Shown: positions 10,987-23,200 of the stretch, one piece after another
How the letters are laid out: every line of letters begins with the position of its first letter
How positions within the stretch are numbered: the first letter of the stretch is position 1
Assembly (NCBI RefSeq): GCF_000003195.3
Contig: NC_012870.2
Coordinates: forward strand, 38,407,491-38,471,490
Reading direction: 5' to 3'
Source: Sorghum bicolor
Taxonomy: Eukaryota > Streptophyta > Magnoliopsida > Poales > Poaceae
Length of the DNA: 64,000 nt
Position numbers and translations under genes: made by a program
The notes under the pieces: generated by a model
What the model was told of the DNA's origin: nothing
What the model saw: only the letters and a program-made list of their open reading frames with translations
The model's database searches: none

Positions 10987-12646
10987 TGTTGGGTATTCTT
11001 AACATCATTACCAAAAGTAGACTTAGTTTTCTAATTCTAGTAACGGTGCCAAAAATGCCAAACCTATCCCTCATACCACTTAAGCCAAGTTGTCATCCCC
11101 AGCATGATATAAGAGACGTGGTATTGAAATATGCAATTGCTCTTCTAAATAAATAATGAATGGGATCTGCAAGCGCACAGATTAATACCGATGTAGCATT
11201 TTAACCGGGAAGTATTCCAGGTATCGTTATTTATATTTTTACCACTGGGAAGGGATTAACAATCATCAATATTGATTACAGAATAGAATATGAGATTGAG
11301 CATCTATCATTGCATGTATAATTGAGAACATTCATCTAACACTTTCATATAGGGGTAAGTGTCACATAAAGGATATATGAAATAATGAATAGTGACAAGG
11401 ATAATTAATCTGATCATAACTTAGCCACATATAAATATGATAAGCACCTCAATTAGATACTCTATAAAGTCATTAGCATGGTATTAGAACGAACTACAAG
11501 AATATTCCCTAAGTTATTCTCAACTATATAGTCTAGCATTATCATAGTTAGTGCAAGCATACTTAGCAATCATTGTGAGACAAGACTACGCCCATGCATA
11601 GTAATATTAGCAAGGTAAATGAGAAACATAGCAATCACTCCCCTGTAATAATGTTGCTCTGCCAGCCCAATACACGAGAGGGGGACTATATAAGAATCAA
11701 TGAAGTTGTCACTATCACGAACTACCCCACGATCTGGCATATTGGGTACAATCGCAGATAAATACGGTATAAGCACCACGCCTACACAATATCTATCATT
11801 TACCCATGGATCCGATGGATAAACGCTATACGATCGTAAGCATGTATATAGATCCAATCTAACTAAGCCAAGTACATAACTATGATAAACTATGAACAAT
11901 ATAATCTTGAATATAAGCAAGTAGAGCAAAGTCATAAGCAATATATTGAAGTAGAACAAAGTCATATTCATAATATTGAAGAACAAAGATGATTAGAAGA
12001 ACAATTAGAAGCACAATTAGAGAATTACCAAGAATTCTCTTGACAGATCCGGAAACCAATCGAAGATTGACTCCTTCTGGTTCTAATCCTATGTAGCTAT
12101 GCTAATCTAGATGTCTAATTGATGTGGTGGCTCTAATCTTGATCAGAGGCTTCTTCTCCCTTGAAGAACAATGAATTAGGGTTGAGAGGCTCTCACCTCC
12201 AGGGGCAAGGGGTCTGGTTTTATAGTCCCTTCAAGTGAATATGGGCCGTTGGATCAAACCGACATTAATTGAACAGTTATCCTAGATCCTTTAGGTTGGT
12301 GGAGATCTCCCCCAAAACAGAGTCCTGATTGGACTCAGCAGGAGGGTGGGCGCCCAGGGCAGGAGGGCGGGCGCCCTGCCTCTGGCCCCGTTCGGCCTCC
12401 GCTTCCTTCCCGTGGCTTCTGGAGTCTTCTAGATGTAAGATAATTGCACGGCACATTAATATCTCTATGTAATCCCGACGTGTGGGCCTTTCTTCCGTAT
12501 TTCCTGATAACCCCCTATAGAAATAGACAAATACCAAAACTCGTGGAATTCTGTCAGATAAAACCCTAAGTCTAGATGTTGATTTCATTTGGATCCTTTT
12601 CTTTGTTTATTTGATAATTAAATTTGATACTTAAGGACCGTCAACA
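10987..12646 (-). repeat. 3' LTR of element G (about 1.66 kb)
   Basis: In plus view it runs from TGTTGGGTATTC to GTCAACA and is followed by AACTCCCCCAAGCTT, the polypurine tract read in reverse. The minus-strand TATAAAAC box (12217-12224) and the GGGCGGGCGCCC motif (12365-12376) are shared with C and D. The left boundary is uncertain: a primer-site-like string lies at 11042-11058, so the LTR could instead begin near 11057. Confidence 0.7.
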
Positions 12647-14783
12647 AACTCCCCCAAGCTTACCTCTTGCTCGTCCCTGAGCAAGGATAGATTAGAAGTT
12701 GCTGCAATATCTTTAAAAATTGATGGTACACATGCTTTTAAATAAGATCTCATCTCTGAGTTAGTGTAAACTGTCAAGACTTAAAACTTACTTTACCTTT
12801 CACCATGGGACTTGTAACCGTCACTTCTATCTTGAGTAGTTAAAAGATAGAACAGTCTAGTCAAGTGTCATGTCTCTTATTCTTGATCAGCTATAGCTCT
12901 GGAGTTTTTGCAGATTTTCAAATAAAACTCAGAGATTCCTTGTATGACTCTCTCAGATCTCTCTTTTGTGGTATTTTTGGATCCTTACCAAGGCAGTGAT
13001 GGTATATGCCTTCTCTCAATATATGTAGTATTTGTGGTATAAAGCATAATGACATTGCCTTCTCTCTCACCCTACTCTAATAAGGCTTTAATATCTGGAG
13101 CTCGTAGGTGGGAGATAAAGTATACATACTCACAAGACATGTATTGTATAGTCAAACCATGGATCCAAAGAAACAAATCAGTAAGTCAAATCAAGATGTG
13201 CATGTGTGGCGAATGAATGGTGTATGGTGATAATGGTGATAACAATGGTGAAAGTCAAATTCTACATTTGCTCATTTGAGGGGATACAAACCTTCCTTGC
13301 TTTTTTTTGAAACTTTGAAGAGAATGAGATGCTCTATATTTTCTTTTCTCTCAGGTGGGTATCTTGTACCCCTAATTCTACTGTCGGACACTTGTCCATT
13401 TTTACCTCTCGTCTCACTTTTTCTTTCTTTTGAGGTTTCGGGCACTTGCCCCTTTTTATTTCCTCGTATCTTCTCTTTTTTTAGAGCACTCATCTCTTGA
13501 GATAATATAGCTAGTGGTAGTAACAAGATAACTGGAGCATTTATTTTATAAGGGAAAAACAAAAATATTTTTGGCTATTCTCTCCTGGATTAGGAGTAGA
13601 ATATTTTTGGGTGATTCTGGAGATGGAAATGGGTGGATATATGTGGATGGTACTTCCGGAGTAGAAGTAGCATATATGAGTGAATGTGCAAGTGAAATCT
13701 TGATTTTAACCACATGACAAGCTCCTAAGGGTCTACACAGCTTAACCACACTCAATGCTCATAAGCAGTAAATAGTAAATGTGTGGCTCAAAGTCTAGCA
13801 AGCATGTATATATGGCTGTGGTAGGAATTTAAACTCTCATCATACAGGAACTCATCATGTAATATTTTAAAGATTTTCAAAGATAAAATTCTCCAGAATT
13901 CTAGCATCTCTAGGAATAGATAAATAGCAGCTCAACCTTCCCATATCGTATCCGTTAACAACTTAGACTTCAGATCAAGTTTTCATCCCACAAGTTTAGT
14001 TCTAGAGCAAGCTTTAAATTATAACAGTTATATCTAAACTAGTGAGAGAACTTTAAAATTGCAAATTAGGCAGAGCAACAATTCATCATATCCATGCTAT
14101 AGTTTTATTTAGATACAGATTAGCATAGCAACTTTATTTATTTATTAAACACACTAAGCAAAAGATATATATATATAAGCACAAAATCTTAATTTGGTTT
14201 TCCATAGTTATATTTTAATATAGTATAAGTATAAAGATAGATAGATAGAAATACTTAGCGGGATAAATGGGGGTGCTCTCCCCCAAGCTGAATTTTGACG
14301 TAATTTCTTTTGATGTAGCTAGCAGGTGGCAGAGGTGTATTTGAAAGTCGGCAGTATGACAACGATTAGAATGTCCTCCGTCTACTAGTCTTCTTGATTC
14401 TTAAATTCTGTGGAGCTCAAATAGACAACAAAGCTTGTGGAACTGATTAAGTGTTAGCATAAATATCTAGCCTTTATCATGTTGAGACTCCTTAATAATT
14501 ATTGCTCTCTATTTTTATATTTTCGTTTTATAAAGCAGAAAAGAAATTTTTATTTTATTTTTATGCCACCACAGTGAATGTACTTATGGGTTTTATGCCA
14601 CTTGTATACTCACATGGGGCTTACTATTTTTTCACATTTTTATTTTCTTTTTAGGATAGTACGAACTTAATTAACTTAAGAAAACTATTTTAAATAATTG
14701 AAAGGGAAAGGATAACTACCAAGTTTACCTCTTGGCAAGGCATTCAGTGTTTTTAAGACCTCCAAACAGGACTCTCCGTTTTC
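12647..14783 (-). other. 3' untranslated region of element G with conserved stem-loops
   Basis: This AT-rich stretch has no convincing coding capacity. It begins with the polypurine tract and contains three successive inverted repeats shared with C and D: GGGTA/TACCC (13357-13371), GGACACTTGTCC (13386-13397) and GGGCACTTGCCC (13440-13451). It aligns with 18013-19582 in C and 55339-57480 in D. Confidence 0.6.
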
Positions 14784-15327
14784 TCAATTGTCCTGGGATT
14801 CGTTGGGTGGCGGAGTCGGTACTTCCGGCGATGCCTCCTCTTCATGTATAGTTATCTTCTCTTTCCATACCTGACTCGGTGCTTCGGTCTCCTCTGGATA
14901 ATTCTGTTTAAACTCTACGTCTTCTGACCTTACCACTTCTCCTTCGTAGTCTGCCCATCCGTCCTTGATGATTTGCCTCCTCTGGATGCTGTTGCGTCGT
15001 TTTCTTACCTGCTTAGATTCTTCAACGATATAGTTAGGGTCAATAAAATAACGGCGTACCTTTTCTAAGGGGAAGTGCATATGGACTTCCCCGGTTCCAA
15101 TGTAGATGATTGCTTTAACGGTGCTGAGGAACGGTCTTCCAAGGATGATGGGTGGATCGTATTCATCTTCTCCCATGTCTATAACTTGAAAGTCTGTGTA
15201 GACAAAATGCTCGTCTATTTTGACTGGGACATCTTCCTTTAACTTCTCGAAATGTCGGATCTGCCATCTGGAGCTGAATGTATGTTGGTTTTAGGGACAT
15301 GGTTCCGAACAAGAGCCGATAGGTGAC
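14784..15327 (-). pseudogene. Element G aspartic-protease remnant
   Basis: The C-terminal half of a retropepsin-like domain is open from 15176 to 14784. It shows MGEDEYDPPIILGRP followed by a basic Arg/Lys tract and an acidic tail ending NESQDN. The preceding segment (15177-15327) encodes the matching N-terminal part (TYRLLFGTMS, then YIQLQMADPTF) but in another frame, so there is a frameshift near 15250. The active-site Asp part was separated by the insertion of B at 15328. The closest relative in the window is 57481-58160 in element D. Confidence 0.65.
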
Positions 15328-16367
15328 TGTCGGCGTTTTCCCCACGGGGGGTCACACCAACGTGTAAATTTGTATGCGTGCTCCCTTTCCCAGATGGTGA
15401 TGCAAGAAGACACAGAGATTTATCCTGGTTCGGGCAAGAGAAGGCCCTACGTCCAGTGGGGGAGGGAAGTTTGTATTATCTTGCACCTAAGTGCTTGTAC
15501 AGGGGCGAATACAAGCGTGGTGTGGAGTATGGGAGTTCTACCGCGTATGGGTGAAGTGTTGCCTGATGTCTATCCATTCCCGGGTCCTTCCTTTTATAGC
15601 ACCAAGGAGAGACCCAGGGTACATGTATAGGTGTCAGAGTAGGGGTCGACAGAAGCATGGCGCGCTGACCTACTCGAGGCCTCCGTATCGGCGTGGTCTC
15701 GAGCCGTGCCATCCCGGTAGCTCGATGATGATTACGCGTGCTCCTGTATCCTGCTCTGCGCGCCGTCTGGGGCTGGTTCATCGGTCACATGCCTGTACGA
15801 TACGGCGGCAGATCCGGTGGAGTGGTTGCGGTGTTGTCAGTCGACGCCCGACTCGTCCCCAAGAAGGAACCTTGTCTGGTCGAGGGTCAGACGCCGTGCA
15901 ATGCCCTGGTATCCGGAGCGCTGACCTTGGTTGTCTCGAGAGGGTCCTGATTGGATGTTCCGTCCCTGTTTCCCGCATCCTGACACGCCCTGGGTCGTTT
16001 GGTGGGGAAGGCTACAAAAAGAACGACAGGACGGGTGCCTGTTCCCTATCACGCTTCCCGTGATCAGCGTGTTAGGTGGGAAAGCGACAGGCGCATTAAA
16101 TGCCCTGGCTCTCGTGCGCGCGTCAGGCGGCGGGCAGCGTCCTTGCGCTCAACGCCTCCCGATTCGTGCGAGCCCGTTTCCGTATTCGATGGTAGCTGGC
16201 GCTCGACCCCTGATCGATTCGCTCGACACCTTTTCCGTCTTCAAGGCTGCGGTCGTCGACGGCCGCGCACATGTATGACTAGGGCGTCGAGTTGAGGGCC
16301 TCGACCTGTGTACGGGTAATCTTGTTATGTGCATCGGTGAGGGTACCCCTTACTGATACCCTCGACA
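15328..16367 (-). repeat. 3' LTR of element B (1,040 bp)
   Basis: In plus view it begins TGTCGGCG and ends CCTCGACA. It is followed by GTAGCCCCCG (16368-16377), the reverse of the polypurine tract CGGGGGCTAC, which fixes the orientation as minus with the interior to the right. A minus-strand TATAAAAG lies at 15591-15598. ORFs of up to 190 codons inside it are judged non-coding. Confidence 0.8.
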
Positions 16368-16498
16368 GTAGCCCCCGAATCTCCATTTGAGTGCTGGCGC
16401 TCGAGTGGAGGCTTTGTTTTGCGCTCAAATTTCCGTGGGGGCGCGCGAGCGACCCCGCGGGGGTAGCCCCCGAGCCCTTGGAGGAGTTTTTTGACTCC
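15328..16498 (-). mobile_element. Element B, left part: Tat-like retrotransposon, 3' LTR and 3' end
   Basis: The 3' LTR (15328-16367) and about 130 bp of internal sequence end where element C inserted, with target duplication ACTCC at 16494-16498. The continuation is at 40352-41459. The predicted target duplication of B is GTGAC (15323-15327), with its partner outside the window. The LTR relates to that of element A, and the internal part encodes the same kind of antisense gene. Confidence 0.8.
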
Positions 16499-18012
16499 TG
16501 TTGACACTAGCTAACACCACTTAGATACTTGGTTGTCATCCCTAGCATGGCACTAGAGTGTACAAAGGTATTTATAAATGTAAAGGCTCTCTAGAAAATA
16601 ATCTATTCTATCCGCAAGCGCACAGATAAAACACCTCATTGTAGCATTTCACCAGGATAAGTATTCTAGGTATCGTTATTTATAATTTTGCTCAAGGGAT
16701 CTCAAGAAGATGAAATTAAATCAAGGGGCAAAATCTATCAAGGCATAGACTAGAGATAAACTTGCAAGAACATGATTACTAATGAGAAACTCGTCACACG
16801 GTCACATACTTTAGCAGGGGGTAAACCATAAAGATAATGATAATGAATTATAAGTTCATGGGTAGATAACACAGCGATTAGAAAATAGACTACTCCTCAT
16901 ATATGTAGGTGATGTCGGATTAGCTAGAGAATGGATTCTAAGTTATCTACTAACTACTAAGTCATAATCTACTCTAGTTATCTACAAGATCATGTATAGC
17001 ATAAAAGACTCTTCATTTATGTATAAGGAACATTGATAAAGTAAATCAGAACATCGCATGACTTACTCCACAATACCGGTTCTGCCTGTCCTATCAACGG
17101 AGGGTGGACTATATAAGAATCAACGAAGCTATCACTATCGCGAACTACCACACGACCCGGCCAATAGGATACATTTGCAGATAAATAACATCTAAGCACC
17201 ATGCTCACATGTGATCTATCACCTAACTCCCTCGCGTCAAGAGCTAAGCGCTTTGCAAACTTATACATAAACTCATTATCAATTAGAACTATATCAAATA
17301 TAGAACTAGAGCAAACTAAGAACATAATAATTAGAGACATAATGCAATTAGAACAAAGAATTAGAGAAAGATATGAATAATACCAATCTTTATTACCGAA
17401 GATCCGAATCCAGAGCGTAGTGCTCTACTTCTCTAATTGCTATCTAATCAAACCTCTAAACTTGAAGGATTAGGGAGTAGCTAATTCTAATTCTCTGTGG
17501 GAGAGAAGCTCTAAACCCTAACTTTGATGGCTACCTCTGAATAATGATTTCTCCTCTCCTCCTCCAGAGGCCAGGGGGTCTGGTTTTATAGTCCCTTAAA
17601 GTGAACGTGAGCCATTGGATCAAACCGACATAGATTGTATGGTTTAGATTGATCCTTTAGGTCGGTGGAGTCTTGCCCCGAAGCAGAGTCCTGATTGGAA
17701 TCCAACCCTGGGCGGGCGCCCAAGGGGGGTGGGCGGGCGCCCTGCCCCCGAGCCCGAATCCCTTCTCGTTCGTTCCCGTAGCTTCTGGACCCTTCTAGAT
17801 TGAGGAAAATTGCACGGCACGTAATTATCTCGTTGTAAACATGACATGTGGGCCTTCTCTCCATAATTCCTGATAAACCCCTGCAGAAATAGATAAACAC
17901 CAAAACTCGTGGAATTCTGTCAGATAAAACCCTAATTGTAGATGTTTGTTTCATATTGATCCCTTTTCATGTTTATTTGATTATTAATTTTAGTACTTAA
18001 GGACCGTCAACA
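16499..18012 (-). repeat. 3' LTR of element C
   Basis: In plus view it runs from TGTTGACACTAG to GGACCGTCAACA. The minus-strand TATA box TATAAAAC is at 17583-17590. Two GGGCGGGCGCCC copies lie upstream of it (17710-17721, 17731-17742). The polypurine tract AAGCTTGGGGGAGTT follows on the interior side at 18013-18027. Confidence 0.92.
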
Positions 18013-19582
18013 AACTCCCCCAAGCTTACCCTTTGCTCGTCCCTGAGCAAACAGCTAAACTCAGATGGATCAGGAGTTGCTTCGATGTTTTCTTTCCTGA
18101 CAGGCACACATGCTTTTACATAAAAATTCTTCCAGATTAAAGTGAAGTGTTTTGGAGTTTAGTACCTGCACTTAAATCTTAAGTAATCGAAAGACAAAAT
18201 AGTTAAGTCAAGCACTATCCCTCTTGTTTATACTTCACCTTTGTTCCAGAGTTTTTCATAGGTTTTCAAAATAAAACTCAGAGTTCCCAGCAATGATTCT
18301 CTCAAGTCTCTCTATATGTGGTATTTGTGGATCCTTACCATAATGTCACTTACCTATAGCTAATGAAATATTTAAGTGGAGCTCATTGGAGTGGAAAACA
18401 GCTCATACATATATTGTCTAATCGAGCCATGGATCCAAAGGAACTCAGCATATAATTAAATCAAGATGTGCATGTGTGGTGGAGTAAATGATAGTGATGG
18501 TGAAAATGTATAAGTGTTAAAAAAACTTAGTTCTCATTGCTCCTCATATTGCTATCTCTCCTCTTCTTTGATCTTTGATTTGGGAGAACATGGGCTCTCT
18601 TTTTCTTTTCTTTTTCTCCTTCTTCTCTTTTCTTTTTTTTCAGGTGGGTAGTAGATACCCCTAATTCTACTGTCGGACACTTGTCCATTTTTTCCGCTCA
18701 AGTGGGCATCTTTGTACCCCTAATTCTACTTCGGACACTTGTCCATGTTTACCTCTCGTCTCACTCTTTTTCTTTCTTTTTCGAGGTTCCGGGCACTTGC
18801 CCCATTTTATTTCCTCGTATATTTTTGCATAACCCATGCCTCTTTTGCATTGAATCTTTTTTAGAGAGAGAGAATAACAATATTCGGGACAGTGAGTGAT
18901 AATATTTTTAGCAATTTTAATGATTGGTGATGAATGCTATGGTAGATGTGTGCAAGTGAATATCTTAATTTAACCACATGAAAAGCTCCTAAGGGTCTAC
19001 ACAGCTCGATCAAACTCAATGTGAATATAGTAAAAGATGTTATAGCAAGTATGGCTGGGTAGGTAGTTTGTTATGCTAGGAACTCATCATGTGATTTGTA
19101 AGTTTTCAAAATAAATCTCCAGAACTTAGTGTAGTAGGAACAAGATAAACAGTAGCTCAACTTTATATCATGCCTTTCTCTTACCTAGACTTTAGTTTTA
19201 TGCTTCCCAAAGATAGTAATTTTAGTTTTAGTAATTCCTGGAAGAATTCTAATATAAAAGCTAGGTACTTGTAAGTAAGCAAACAGAGCAACTGTTCATC
19301 ATTTTCGTCATGCATCTTTTTGGTCTTTTTATTTTTTCTAGAGATTAAACTTAGCAGAAAAATAAAGCACACTTATCTACACACTTTTTTTATTTTGTTT
19401 TTATATTTATAGAATGCAGTAAATTAAAGCAAGAAAATATTTATTTGGTTTTCTAATTTAATTTTTTTTCTTTTTAAGATAAATAAAATACTAAGACAGA
19501 ATAGAATAAATAAGAAGAGCAAATAAAAACTTACTTGATAAATTGGGGAGGAACTCCCCCAAGCTGGATGTTGACGTCGGTC
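18013..19582 (-). other. 3' untranslated region of element C
   Basis: AT-rich and without coding evidence. It starts with the polypurine tract (18013-18027). It shares with G and D the inverted repeats GGGTA/TACCC (18646-18660), GGACACTTGTCC (18675-18686 and 18733-18744, two copies here) and GGGCACTTGCCC (18791-18802). Confidence 0.6.
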
Positions 19583-20230
19583 TTACCCGATGTTCCAGAA
19601 CCGCATCATGGTTGTGATGTTGTCGTTCATTGTTGTTGTATCTTGTCTCAACTCTTGCACTGCAGCAGCATGGTCCTGGTTCCATTTTTGTTGCTCTTCC
19701 AGGAGTCTTCCATGTTCTGCTTGCGTGTTCTGGATGTCGAGGAGGGTGTTGTCGGTACGAGTGAAGAAAGCACCGGCCTCTTGATAGTAGTCATTCGTGA
19801 AAGCGTAGGAGGCATCGGAGTATCGTCTTGCATCAAATTGGGGCGGAGGTCTGGATCCTGAAGCTCCATATGGATCAGTGGAGTACCTGCCCGTATGAAA
19901 AGGCGGGTTTGTCCACTGGTGATCTTGGCTCTCCGGCCATGTCTCTTCTGTTGGCTCTTGTGGTTGCGCATGACGAGCCCATGGGTCTCGAAGGATTCGA
20001 GGATTGTAATCGCAATAATGCAGGTGCGCTGCTTCTTCTGGTCCAGGGTCAGCTCCATACCAGGTGCGTTCTCGGTCGGTGGTCATCCTTTCAGATGCCA
20101 CTCGTTGTGGAGCTCTCTGGTTCACTGGTGTTGCTGCAATCTCAATCAAAAGATTTTGCACAACGTAGAGGCCAAGGTTCGGGTTAGGTAACCGAATCTT
20201 GCCTTTATCATCATATAGCATATACATTAC
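19583..20230 (-). pseudogene. Element C third ORF, C-terminal part, cut off by element E
   Basis: About 215 codons end at 19583. The segment is rich in Pro, Glu, Gln, Tyr and Arg, with a predicted helical stretch near its end (LLEEQQKWNQDHAAAVQELR). It continues, in the same frame across the E insertion, the ORF that starts at 35438: the ATTAC target duplication of E lies inside the codons at the junction. It has no recognisable enzyme motif. See the N-terminal part for family assignment. Confidence 0.7.
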
Positions 20231-23200
20231 TGTAACATCCCTGATGTTACGGTTACTAAAAACGGATCATGTCATCATAAGCATTGCAAACCATAATTGT
20301 TAAAGCACAGTAGTATGCATCAACTTAAAATAAGTTTACTTTGATTGCTTGAGCTTAGGGAAGTAGAGTGTGCTTCTGTGGTGTGTTGTTGCTTGTGTGG
20401 TTGCTAAAACCCTAGGGTAAAAGATTTCCGAGAAAATGGGGGGGGGGGGAAAACCCTGATTTCTGGATCCTAGATTTGTCCCCTTTTGCTTAAGTCAAAA
20501 ACTAAGCAAAATTTGAGGTTGAGTTCAAAAGCAAAGTTGTAGCTCTTGGCAAGATGTACAACTTTGGTGTTTTGAGTTTTTGAAGTTTCAATACAAAATT
20601 CAAAGTAATTTTGAAAATACAGATTTCCAGAAAGTGTCCCCTTTTTCCAACTTAAAAGCCCAATTCAAAATCCATTTGGAATTTTGAAAAGTGGTCAACA
20701 TGAAAGTTGTAGAGCACAAAAAGTTGAGCAACTTTCATGTTGGGAGTTTTTCAAGTTGTTATACAAAATCAAAAGTAATTTTGGAAATTCTGTTTTGCCC
20801 CAATTCAAAAATTTGGAATTTCTTTGGTTTGAGTTTGATTTTCAAACTGTCTGGCAAAATTAACCTATTTCCAGTGAGAATCAGCTTGGGACACCTAAAT
20901 ATGATTTGTAGCTTGCAAAATTTGGCACAACTTTTGTTTTGGTGGAAATTTGTCTTTAGTTCAAATTTTGGTCGGATTTCACAAAAAGACAAACTGAGTG
21001 GATGAGGCCGGCTACAGTGATCGGCAGGGGGGGTGCTCTGCCGCCGGGGCAGAGCCGCCTCCGCGCGCGCCGCCACGCAGCTGGCCACGCAGCAGCTTGC
21101 TGCTGTGCTTCGCGTGGACGTCCTCATCCGCGAACCGCCTTCCGTTGTGGGGATAAAGCCCCGAGTGGCCAGAGTCCCCTCTTCCTTTTCTTGAACCCCG
21201 ACGCCGACGAGCTCCCTGCGCCTCTCCAATTCGCCTCACTCGCTGCCGTTTCAAGCCACCTGAGCACCCCAGCAGCTCCGCCGTGAGCCCCGCCACCGAT
21301 TGCGCCCCCAAACACACGCTCTATCCTACCGTAGCTTCCACCCGAGCCGTTTCTCCCCCAACTCCGGCCGAGCGCCACCGCAAGCACGTCACCGTGGCCA
21401 GCTTCACCCCGCGCCTCCCCGCTGCTGTTTCTTGCTTCGTTGAAGTCACGGTGAGCTTCTGGTGCTGTTGCGCCGCTTACTTCACGCTCTACTCGCCTGA
21501 AGCGGCCGGCGTTGGCTCGGCCGCGACGGCCATCCGCCATGAGCGTGGACAGGGAGGGTAGGAGGGAGTAGAGGTGGTCTCGTGTGTCCTAGAGGTTGCG
21601 TGAGACGCTGGAGATGCTAACCCACCCCGCCGCGCAGGCCGGGAGCTCACCGGCGCGGAGCCGGAGCTCACCGGAGCGGTGGTGGGAGGTTGAAGACGCC
21701 TCTGACGGGCGGGACCCGCCCGTCAGTGGCCGCGTGAGAGAGAGCGCGCGCGGTCCGCGCGGGAGAGCACTCTCGGGCCGACTTGGGCCGGATCCCAGCG
21801 GGCCGCCAGCGTGGCACAGTGCCCTTTTCTTTTTCTTTTTGTTTAAAAGTGCTTAATGTTTGAATTTGAATGGTGAATTCTGTGCTGATCCAAAAATAAT
21901 GAGAATTTTTGTATAAACTCTCTGAAATATGTAGGATCCAAGAAAAATACTAGGTTCTGCTTTCTAATAGTTTGCAAGGATACAAAAATTGGCCCTTTTA
22001 ATTAGCAAATAAAACTTGTATGATTTTTAATAATTTATTTGTATGTTCAAAAATCACCAAAAATTGTGGGGAGCCTCTAAATATTATTCCCTGGCTCCAC
22101 ACAAAATTTGGTGGCATTTGGGTATTGTTAGATTAGAATACTAATAAACCCTTATTTAATACTTAAATAATAATTCCAAAACCATTAATCAATAATTAAT
22201 TAAGTTCTCATGATTAAGGTTGAATGATTTTGGGATTATGTGATGACCTGAGGTCATTGACCTTAATGACCTTTGGCATTTAATTATTGTTTGACCTTAA
22301 TGCTTAATTATTGTCATTAGTAATTAATTAAGAATTAATTAAGGTAAATAAGATTAATAATTAGTTAATTCAGGTTAATTATGAATTAAAAGAGATTTTA
22401 TTTTACAGATGCAACCTCTTGGGTAAAAACAATAGGTTATTAAACAACTTTATTTATTGATTATTCTATATTGCATTGGGAAGACAAATTGTACTTGATT
22501 TGGCCCTTCTTGCATAATTGTCATACGCATATCATGAGCATTCATCATTTTGCGTATAGTGCACGTGACCGAAGGAGCGCCCGTTGAACCGAACCCCGAG
22601 GTCGGTGCTCCGTTCGAGGAAGTCGGATCCGAGACTTGGGAAGTCTCCGAGGGTCCCTCTCTGCCCTGCAACCAAGGCAAGCCCCGGATGCATTAACCCC
22701 TCCTTGGATGTTTTAAATCTTTTATCACTTATGAATTGAAAATGCTGCATTAGGTAGATGAGAATTGGGTGAACCTACTTGCTGCATTTACTACCTTGAT
22801 ATTTGTTATCTTGTCCTTGGCACCTGTTTATTTTAAAACTGCGTAGCGATGCTTAGCCCTGCTACTAGATAGGTTTTCAAACAAGAAAGTTTGAAGGGTT
22901 GTTGTGGGATACACTTATGATCAATGATGTTTTAATTTGAGACCGGTCGGTGGACTTGCTCTAAGAATGGAGTCTTAAAGTAGTGTCTCCAACTGTGTCG
23001 ATTAAGGACCGGTCCGTTGATGGCCTGCTGGGTTGAGAATTTATAGTACTAGCCACTTGCCTTCGGTAAGCCCGGTCTTGTGATCCCTCGACGCGAACAG
23101 CTACTCGCGCACTGGGAGTGGAAAGATGGCGAGAGTAGTGTGTACCCACCTTACGGATCTGAGATGACCGGAAAACATCTAGATCGGCTGTAGGATGGTG

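Larger units (their letters stand above)
10987..15327 (-). mobile_element. Element G: non-autonomous Athila-like element, cut by element B
   Basis: A 3' LTR (10987-12646) is followed by a minus-strand polypurine tract (12647-12661), a long 3' untranslated part and a protease remnant (14784-15327). At 15328 the LTR of element B interrupts it inside the protease. The untranslated part and the protease are clearly related to element D (55339-58160), and the LTR to those of C and D. The rest of G must lie beyond B, outside the window. Confidence 0.75.

Noticed and set aside
11570..11986. ORF of 107-138 codons in the LTR body of G and C (also 17017-17340, 39356-39679, minus)
   Set aside because: It is not preserved in D, and similarity between G and C is explained by related LTR nucleotides.
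12277..12588. A 100-120-codon ORF in U3, open in five LTRs of three families (12277-12588, 17586-17954, 39925-40293, 54979-55323, 61333-61656, minus)
   Set aside because: In element sense it lies upstream of TATA. Comparing G with D by eye, nearly all base changes alter the amino acid (for example D to V, M to T, Y to C, R to Q), which argues against protein selection. Conserved promoter DNA explains it better.
13276..13500. Similar short plus-strand ORFs in the 3' regions of G, C and D (13276, 18681, 56007)
   Set aside because: They overlap the conserved stem-loops and are frameshifted between families; nucleotide structure, not protein, appears conserved.
15491..16063. 190-codon plus-strand ORF in the LTR of B
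   Set aside because: It lies wholly in an LTR and antisense to the element, with a composition like random GC-rich sequence.
21002..21860. Several ORFs on both strands in the GC-rich island of E, repeated at 31244-32098
   Set aside because: They are duplicated only because LTRs are copies. All frames are open owing to GC richness, with no recognisable domain.
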